From Theocolax elegans (taxonomy: Eukaryota > Arthropoda > Insecta > Hymenoptera > Cerocephalidae): 64,000 nucleotides of DNA. Positions within the stretch are counted from its first letter, which is position 1; each line of letters opens with the position of its first letter. The stretch is taken from assembly GCA_026168455.1 (NCBI GenBank), contig CM047430.1, positions 2,123,473-2,187,472 on the forward strand, given 5' to 3'. Below, piece by piece: positions 56,713 to 64,000 of this stretch. The notes beneath the pieces are model-generated. The model did no database searches, had not been told where the DNA came from, and saw only the letters and a list, made by a program, of their open reading frames with translations. The translations under genes and the position numbers were made by a program.

Positions 56713-58804
56713 TTGTACACGCGCATCATCATGTCTGGTCACCGAGAAATCGAAGAATGGCTCATGTACCTAGACGACGATACTAGGACAGACATGATGA
56801 CTAGGTTGGAGCTAGTCACTTCGGGTAGCCGCATCGAGCAGTGCGCCCGATTTTATCGATGGCCCAAAGACGACTACATCCCGGCGGACTTCCAGCCTAC
56901 AGAGACGGAAGACGAGAATGAAGCTTATACACATCGCGTGTATTTGTGACAAGATTTGATCGAACAAACTTGTCAAGAACGGTCCAGTTCGACTATCCTG
57001 GGACAGGATTACGATCCCAATAGAACACACCCGCTTAGCATCTTACTAGATGAAGCCGGTAGGGACCATGATTACATAATACCACAAGCTGGCACTAGCG
57101 GCAGTGCCAACACCCAGAGAAACCCCTCGCCAACGCACTCGGTCAACCGAAATACGAGGTCGGCGACCGACAGCGAAACCGAATCGCCGAATATCGGACC
57201 ACGAAACGACGGTCAGATAGGCGAGACCATATCACTGGACGGTCTCGAAGGCGAACGGTTTAACCTGCCAGTAAGCTTTATAAATTATTTGCAAAGCTTA
57301 CATGAGCAAATCAAAACTCTGTCAACTCAGATGACTGAGTTACGGAGTAACTCACTAAATAACAGGCAAGGCATCGCGTCGAGTACTCGCATTGATAATG
57401 CAACAGAGAGTGCACATATTGGGCCCAACCTAGGGCCCAAAACCAAGTCAGACACCAGAGGCAGCAAGTGAATAGATCCTGGAGGATACATTGACATGCA
57501 ATTATTACGACCAGACTAGACCGATTTTGTCACAACCCGCGAACTTAGGTCACTCTCGAAGTCAAGCCTCACCGTTGCGTGAATCGTTGGACCACACGCA
57601 ACAAACCTGTAATAACCATACCCCATCTGCACAAAATGCAACTAGAATGCAGCGTTCACACTGCGCCAGTTGCACCTGTGGTTCGATACAACCATTTGGA
57701 AATGTCGGCAACGCCTAGGAGGGGGGGAACCTCTCCAGCGGCGCATATAGAGCAAATATGCACCACTCGCAGAGCAATGGTGGATCGACAAATACACGGG
57801 ATATCGGCAATATAGTTCGACGATGGAACGTGCGTTTCACCGGCGAACCAGATGATAGCATTGACCTATTCATCACAAGGGTAGAAGAATGCAGGACATT
57901 AGCAAGACTTACAGACGAGGAGTTAATACCCGCACTAGCCGAACTAATGACCGGTGTCGCGTCCACGTGGTGCCGCAATTATAAAGACCAGTGGACGACG
58001 TGGCAGGAGTTTTGCCACGAGGCTAGAGATTGGTACGGCATGGACCGCCGTTACCAACAGAGACTAGCGAGCGATGCGAACCGACGAACCCAAGGGAAAG
58101 GCGAACTCGTGCGCAATTATATAACGTGCTTAGGTTCGATGTTACGAAAACAACAGCCAATCCCAAGCGTAAGTCAACAACTTGACTTACTACATCGAAA
58201 CATGCTGCCCGAGTTACAGCGTATGATAGAACGTAACTCATGCCGAAGTATCCGAGACTTGCTCGAAAAGGCACGCGACGCCGAGCTAACGCTGGAGGCC
58301 GAGATATCATACCAACCTCCGCCTCCTCCAGAGAAGATGTTACATCCTGATCTAGGATTCAAACCAAGGACAGGGAAACCAAGTCAAGATCCTCCTAGTC
58401 GACCTAAAGTGGCTGCAACCGAAACAACCACTAAAAAGACCGACCGTTCGTCAGTCGAACTAATGGCTGAGATGCTCAAGGAGATCCGCTCCCTGAAAAC
58501 GAGTTCAACGGAGCGACTAAACTCCCGACAGGGTAGCGGGAAGAGTTACGCTCCCGTTCAACAAAAGCCGAACGACTCTCGTTCGACTAAGGGAGGAAGT
58601 CCCGCTCAGAGTAAGCAAGGCTCGGGACAGAGTAATATGAGTAAGAGAGTAGACGATGGACCAAAGTCTCCCCCGAATAAGAATAAAGACTTCGGTAGAG
58701 AGAACGTCCCAAAGGAGGTATACTGTTTTGGATGCGGCATGCCAGGTCATTTCCGATATAACTGTCCGAAATGCACAGGAAACGGGAAGGGGAAAGACCA
58801 ATAG
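56713..58804 (+). pseudogene. gypsy gag with zinc knuckle, broken
   Basis: Frame 1 (56713-57471) starts MSGHREIEEWLMYLDDDTRT and is interrupted by TGA at 56947; it carries a Ser/Thr-rich linker and a heptad segment (INYLQSLHEQIKTLSTQMTE). Between 57472 and 57757 the reading frame shifts. Frame 2 (57758-58804) is the capsid-like part (RRWNVRFTGEPDDSIDLF, ARDWYGMDRRYQQRL, PSVSQQLDLLHRNMLPELQ) and ends with a perfect CX2CX4HX4C knuckle, CFGCGMPGHFRYNC. It is homologous to the gag at 11753-13132, which lost this knuckle. Confidence 0.85.
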
Positions 58805-58950
58805 GGGTCTCAACGGCCTCTCCCCCGTGTAACGAGGCCGCAAAAGAACGAGACGTTTAACACAACGAGGAGAGATACCGTAGCGCCGGCGAATGAATGT
58901 CAGACGGCGCTGACCGTGCCCCCAAGCGTAAACCCGGATGACCGCGAAAA

Positions 58951-59139
58951 ACAGCGTTCGTAGTTCGCTACCCGATCGCACCGAAAATAGTGTGTAGAGA
59001 TGGTCAGGAGATACGCGGAACCGCGCCCACGGGGATAGTACGCCACCCGGGCCGTCCACCAGGCTCCAAGAATCCTAAACCATCCGTCATAACGAAAGAC
59101 TGGTCACCGCGTAAGACTCGAAGTCGTACGCAGGCCTGA
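58951..59139 (+). pseudogene. C-terminal remnant of gypsy pol
   Basis: An open frame ending at TGA 59137 reads AFVVRYPIAPKIVCRDGQEI then IVRHPGRPPGSKNPKPSV and a basic end. GRPPGSKNP is AT-hook-like, matching in position and type the KRGRGRPRRN tail of the minus-strand element. It shows that the missing protease-to-integrase segment was deleted from a once complete element. Confidence 0.65.
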
Positions 59140-59212
59140 TACGTTCCTCATTCTCGACCCCACTCTGAGATCGTACTGGCAGAAGCCGGATACCTACTCG
59201 GTACCCGCCGTC

Positions 59213-59223
59213 TGGGAGAGGGG
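59213..59223 (+). promoter_or_regulatory. polypurine tract
   Basis: TGGGAGAGGGG ends directly at the 3' LTR start TGTGACG. Confidence 0.7.
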
Positions 59224-59959
59224 TGTGACGAGTGACGATAGCGCGAGCCACTCGTCATGGTTATCCGTCGCGAGGCTCGTACGGCCGTCGGGTAAGACCG
59301 CGTGGGATACGGAAGGGAGGGGGAACGAGAGGGATTCGGTGAGAAACATTCTCGCGCGAGCCGCCGAGACGGAAGGTCCTCGAGGTTATTGGAGTGACGC
59401 CGCCGACGATTGCGTGGTACCACTTACGAGACACGAGGAGGTTTACTACGAATATAAGGTTAGAGTTTTTCCATCTTGACGAGGACAACGTGCTCGAGTA
59501 ATTCCCGCGTACTCTCTTGGCGCCGCGATTCCGCGTCTGGAGTATGACCCCCCGTGATTGCGCCTAGGCCGCCCGAACAACTATATCATTTCGCGCGTTC
59601 GCGATTTAACTATTGTGTTGTATCATGAACCAGTGAATAAATTTGAATTCTATTTTATCTTTCGATTCGTATCATTTTGATATCCCGTATTAACCCAGGA
59701 ATCCCAATCCCTAGTCCGGTAAGCAGACGAGCCCGCGGTACTCGTCTGCCAATCCTTAATTCGTACTTCCGGAAGTGGGCTCACTCTGGAGCCCATATCA
59801 ACGTACACGGTAGCTGTTGAGGTATCGGCAAGCCGCCGACAAAGTGCACTGAAGGTCTGATCGCGCGCAAAGGTAAGTTCGTCACGCGCGATCTCGGGGT
59901 TACCCCTACTCACGCTATCTCCGTGCATTGTTGGAGAAAACCCAACATGCACCGTTACA
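59224..59959 (+). mobile_element. 3' LTR, 736 bp
   Basis: Matches 47585-48319 throughout. Ends CACCGTTACA, then target duplication ACAC. Confidence 0.9.
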
Positions 59960-59963
59960 ACAC

Positions 59964-60820
59964 AATATTTTAAATAAACACGTATGTATTTATTAGAAAC
60001 AGAAGGATATTTAAGAAATGAATTTGTTTATAATAATCAAAATAAATATTTGGGCTCTGCATAGGAAAAATAAATTGGATATAATTATAAATTAAAACGC
60101 AAATTTTGAAAGAGGATGCAAATTATGAATTAAGGGAGAAATGGAAGAAACATGTTTTTATTTATATGCCGCTAAAATGTTATCAAAAGGCGCGATAGCG
60201 CCTGACGCAAGTATAGGCGCGAGAGCCATTATATACAGCTAACTAGCCCCCCAGATTTTTACTTTTCTAACCGCTGCATTATTACATTATGTATGTGTGC
60301 TATTGACCACGCATTACGTTCCTTATTTATTAATCTTTACTGTACAACAAGTTTTACACGAATTCATTTACGCACAATCAAGAAAATCAATGCCAAAGAT
60401 ATTGCTTGCTGATTTCCTTTCCTCAATTTTCGTCTTCTCCCTTTTGATATATAGTCAACTTCAAACAAAATGAGATAGAGATAGTATAGGAAAGGCATGA
60501 GACAGAAAGAGAAACAATGCTTTCCAGCCCGTGAGAGAGCGCGTACAGAAGTAAAAACTTATAGAAGAAGTTCAAACGTGGCCACGAGAGGGAGCTAGTT
60601 TCAGGTGAATACTTTTGTCACAGTTGAATCATCTGGCTGATTTTGTGTGAAAAGTTATGAATTAAAATTATTAATTTACGTAATTATTTCCAATACCTCA
60701 CATTATTCCGTTTCGGTATTTTTTATTGTAGTGCAATGCAGATACTATTGCAAGGTGAAGATTTCATATTCGCCCATATCCTATACTAGTATGTCGACCT
60801 TTGACATCTCGACGAGAGAA

Positions 60821-60824
<4 letters not shown>
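59964..60824. other. dispersed repeats, no gene
   Basis: 60067-60180 matches 44923-45040; 60188-60260 (GGCGCGATAGCGCCTGACGC.. TATATACAGCTAA) resembles 17190-17290. The rest looks unique and non-coding. Confidence 0.55.

Positions 60825-60875
<51 letters not shown>
60825..60875. repeat. GA microsatellite
   Basis: About 25 AG units. Confidence 0.95.
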
Positions 60876-60881
<6 letters not shown>

Positions 60882-61989
60882 AACATTGATAAAATTCTAA
60901 CCATGAAAACAATGTTTTCATTTCCATGCAAGCGATGGTATAACTTTTTTTAATCTTAAAGTATAATATTAATAAGAGTTGCACAAAAAATAAATGTATA
61001 TTATTACATTATTTTAATTATATTTATTATATTATTACTTCATTTTATTTGTATAATTTGATGTGTTTGCTTTAAGTTTATATTATTTGAAGGGACTTAT
61101 GCTTGTATTTTTATAATGAATCCCTCATGATATCTCAAAGTTTTCCACATTGACCAAAATAATTTAAAAAACAATAGATTTTAATTAAGTGGATGCTTGA
61201 TCGTTCTCTATCCTAATTAAAATTACTGAATAATCATTTTATTTTCTATATAAAGCCAATATATGTGTTCGATACTTTGCCAAGTACATAATATTTAATA
61301 ATTATATGGACTATAACATATGTAGTATGATATTCTTTCCAACGTTAAGTGAAATGATTGCTTAATAGTATTATATGTACTGACTTAAATAATTTAAAAG
61401 AATGTTGATAAGTTATTGTTCTCTTTACATATATTTATTGAATACCTTTTTTAATATTTAAATAAAATCAATGTGTCAGTTGTTTGGTAAGTGTAAAGGG
61501 CATTTAATAATTTTGTAACTTTCACATGCCTATAAAATGTTTGATAGTGACACTAACTAACATATATAGTTAAGTAATTAAATAGAATTTCTTGTGTTGT
61601 ACTAAAATTATAATATTAAATTGTACTGTTGTCATTAATTATTATACTAACCCAATAATATAGAATTTAATTTGTTACAAATAAATTTAGCTTAATTAAA
61701 ACTATAAGTGTATCATATTAAATTCACTGAATAAGAAAGGGTTATTTTTAAAGTATATTAATTTTAAGCAAATAACGTCTCTGAAATGAAAAATTATTAG
61801 TATAAAGTAAAATTAAAGCAAATTTGCTGTGAGGAACATTTTACCTTGTAAATATTATATGCTATATCACCAATGAAACAATATAAATTATTATTTTAAT
61901 CTAATACGGTTCCTAACATAGAGAACCCAGTATACTGCCTTGCGCTATTTTTTTAAATACAAGTTTTTATTAGTAGTTCTGTAAAATAA
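60876..61989. other. AT-rich stretch without a gene
   Basis: No coding signal, no clear repeats. Confidence 0.5.
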
Positions 61990-62763
61990 TTATTATGCCA
62001 CTTCACTATGTATTTATAAAGATTCTACATAATTTTACCAATTAATTCATGTGCTTTAAAGATATATTTATTAATAATGAATTATAAATAATGAACAAAA
62101 TACTTAAAAGTAACTGACAAACAAGACTCGTATAAAGCACAGTTGTAACTTTATAATGTATAATCTTGTTAATTGTAATTTTGACATACTTAATGATGTC
62201 CCATAATATTTTTTTCAAAACTTTATGTAATTTGCAGAATAAAGGTATTATACGTATAAAAGTTGACAATTTATATAAATGATTAAATATTTAGATTTCT
62301 TAAATATGCATGAATGTATTAGAGTAAAATTTATTGTACATTGCAGATAAATAAATAGAAATTTATTATTTCACTTAAGTAAGTATTTATAAACAATCTA
62401 CATGATTTTACCAATTAATTAGTGTATTTTAAAAAATATATTTAATAATAATGAATTATAAATAATGAACAAAATACTTAAAAGTAATTGACAAACAAGA
62501 CTCGTATGAAGCACACTTGTAACTTTATAATGTATAATCTTATTAATTCTAATTTTGGCATACTTAATGATGTCTCATAATATTTTTTTGAAAACTTTAT
62601 GGAATTTGCAGAATAAAGGTATTATAAAGTTGACAATTTATACTGAATAAAGGTATTATAAAGTTGACAATTTATAAACGATTAAAAATTTAGATTTTTT
62701 AAATATGCATGAATGTATTAGAGTAAAATTTATTGCACATTGCAGATAAATAAATAGAAAAAG
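61990..62763. repeat. tandem duplication, period ~373 bp
   Basis: Copy 1 (61990-62365) and copy 2 (62366-62763) share long blocks, e.g. GAATTATAAATAATGAACAA and AATATGCATGAATGTATTAG. Copy 2 also contains a 33-base internal duplication (GAATAAAGGTATTATAAAGT TGACAATTTATACT-type) at 62611-62676. Confidence 0.9.
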
Positions 62764-63039
62764 TAATGCTTATCAAATTACACAAATTAATAAATTAATA
62801 ATGCGGACTTTTATGAAAAGTAAAAATTAGAGAGCTATACTTGAGTGAAATACAGCATTTTAACACAATGAACTTTAAAATAAATTTGCAAACGTTCTTT
62901 TGGATTTAACATGTATAACAAAAAAATCAATGGGAATTGTGCTACATACAAATAGTCTGGGGACTGAATGGGGGGAGGAGGTCATTGGAGGCCACAAATT
63001 TTGTTTTCATTTTTGGACAAAAAATTACCATTTTTAATT

Positions 63040-64000
63040 GTTTTTATTTTGTTGTACATTCATGTAATTGCCATTTGAATACAAATTACTTATCAAAAAC
63101 ACCTTCCAAGAAGGTGTCAAAACCCGCAAGTATTTTGTGTTAACACCTATTTTATATGTAACTTATATTTAACATTTTATATATATAAAGTTTCTGCAAT
63201 TAAAAGTACTTAAATCAAAGCGGTATAATCGACAAGTATTTTGTAACAATGGCCAAAAAGAGCTAAAAATCTGTACATATTATTTTTAGAAAGTGTTTAA
63301 TTTATAATTTTTGTAATTCGCACGTATGGGTGGATTCCAAACATATTTTCAAAATACTTATCCGGTAGTTAAATTAAAGAATTACTTAGTCCATTTTTAT
63401 AAAACCTTCAAGACGGCATAAATCCGCATAAGTATGGGTATTTTCCAATCACGGTTTTTAAATTTTTTTTCAATATTTCACATTTTTGCTAAAAATAATT
63501 TTTTTTTATAAATAAAATTTATCTAATAAATAACTTTAATTATTACTCCCAGCTTTTGTCTGTTTCTTTAAATTTTAATTAAATATTAATTATTACTCCC
63601 AGCTTTAGTCTGTTTCTTTAAATTTTAATTAAATATTTTTTTTTATATTACAAATCTCCATATATGAAGCTTTTGCAATTGAAAGGACTGAAATCAAACT
63701 GGAATCGACAAGTATTTTGAATCTAACTCCCATATTTTCTCTACTTATTTATATTTTATTACACCTTTTTTATATATTCCATAATAGTTTTCTGCAATTG
63801 AAAATATTGAAATCAAAAACACCTTCCAAGAAGGTGTCAAAACCCGCAAGTATTTTGTGTTGACACCTTTTTTATATGTAACTTATATTTAACTTTATGT
63901 ATATATATATACAGTTTCTGCAATTGAAAGTATTGAAATCAAAGCGGTATAATCGACAAGTATTTTGTATATATTACCGTAAATTTGTGATTAATTAAAC
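63040..64000 (+). repeat. CAAGTAT-family repeats, continue past the window
   Basis: AAACACCTTCCAAGAAGGTG followed by TCAAAACCCGCAAGTATTTT occurs at 63096 and again at 63816, exactly 720 bases apart, each followed by CTGCAATT.AAAGTA.T.AAAT and GACAAGTATTTTG. A 50-base tandem repeat (TATTACTCCCAGCTTT.GTCT...) lies at 63538-63637. Confidence 0.85.

Larger units (their letters stand above)
47585..59959 (+). mobile_element. gypsy-type element bounded by two LTRs, pol deleted, with nested insertions
   Basis: 5' LTR 47585-48319, primer-binding site, leader interrupted by a 7.3-kb block (48865-56152), gag (56713-58804), the last codons of pol (58951-59139), a purine tract and the 3' LTR 59224-59959. 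ACAC flanks both ends (47581-47584, 59960-59963). Protease, RT, RNase H and integrase are absent between gag and the pol tail. It is therefore a deletion derivative that would need proteins from a full copy. Confidence 0.9.

Noticed and set aside
58517..59059. 180-codon minus-strand ORF opposite gag
   Set aside because: Antisense shadow of gag and the pol remnant.

Overview
The window reads as AT-rich, intron-containing animal DNA, most likely from an insect. A hymenopteran (ant-like) source is an inference from the mix of Ty3/gypsy, copia, R1-clade and Penelope-type elements and from an LST8-like gene fragment; no single-copy marker proves the species. Nearly all of it is a transposon graveyard: insertions nested in insertions, fold-back elements, minisatellites and a few host-like gene pieces. 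I saw no tRNA, rRNA or CRISPR sequence.

Layout. 1-5.5 kb: a minus-strand Ty3/gypsy element (pol, protease, gag) broken by a TTAA-flanked MITE, with a short LTR and primer-binding site at 5.28-5.50 kb. 5.5-9.3 kb: half of a fold-back element carrying a small Penelope-like insertion with a hammerhead-like motif, then AT-rich repeats and an orphan ORF. 9.3-15.5 kb: a second minus-strand gypsy element (gag fused by deletion to the middle of RT, then RNase H, integrase, AT-hook-like tail) with a long leader and a 1-kb LTR. 15.5-20.5 kb: the only host-like neighbourhood, with a two-exon coiled-coil gene fragment, a two-exon gene of unknown function, and a decayed minus-strand copy of the 3' half of LST8. 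20.5-25.7 kb: a cluster of large palindromes, including a 770-bp-arm inverted repeat and a hAT-type MITE.

25.7-34.6 kb: a copia element (LTR, primer-binding site, RT fragment) split by an 8.1-kb element with 21-bp perfect terminal inverted repeats, long arrays of subterminal motifs and a spliced plus-strand gene ending in an acidic repeat. I could not assign this element to a superfamily and it is the strongest candidate for something undescribed. 34.6-35.4 kb is a higher-order minisatellite. 35.6-36.7 kb holds an apparently intact two-exon minus-strand gene of unknown function. A 100-N assembly gap lies at 36797-36896.

37-47 kb: an R1-clade RT fragment, a large LTR (40.2-43.0 kb) that contains a hAT-type element that itself contains a fold-back element, a gag-like ORF with two zinc knuckles, and a 1.1-kb solo LTR. 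47.6-60.0 kb: a complete LTR-bounded gypsy-type element (two 735-bp LTRs about 3.5% apart, 4-bp target duplication) that keeps gag and the last codons of pol but has lost protease to integrase; its leader is interrupted by an LTR-like block and an R1-clade LINE whose ORF2 is open except for two stop codons. 60-64 kb: a GA microsatellite, a 373-bp tandem duplication and further copies of a CAAGTAT repeat family seen at 6.5 and 21-25 kb.

Functionally, the window records successive retrotransposon and DNA-transposon insertions. The genes that may still matter are the unknown two-exon genes at 18.0-19.6 and 35.6-36.7 kb and the gene inside the 8.1-kb element.
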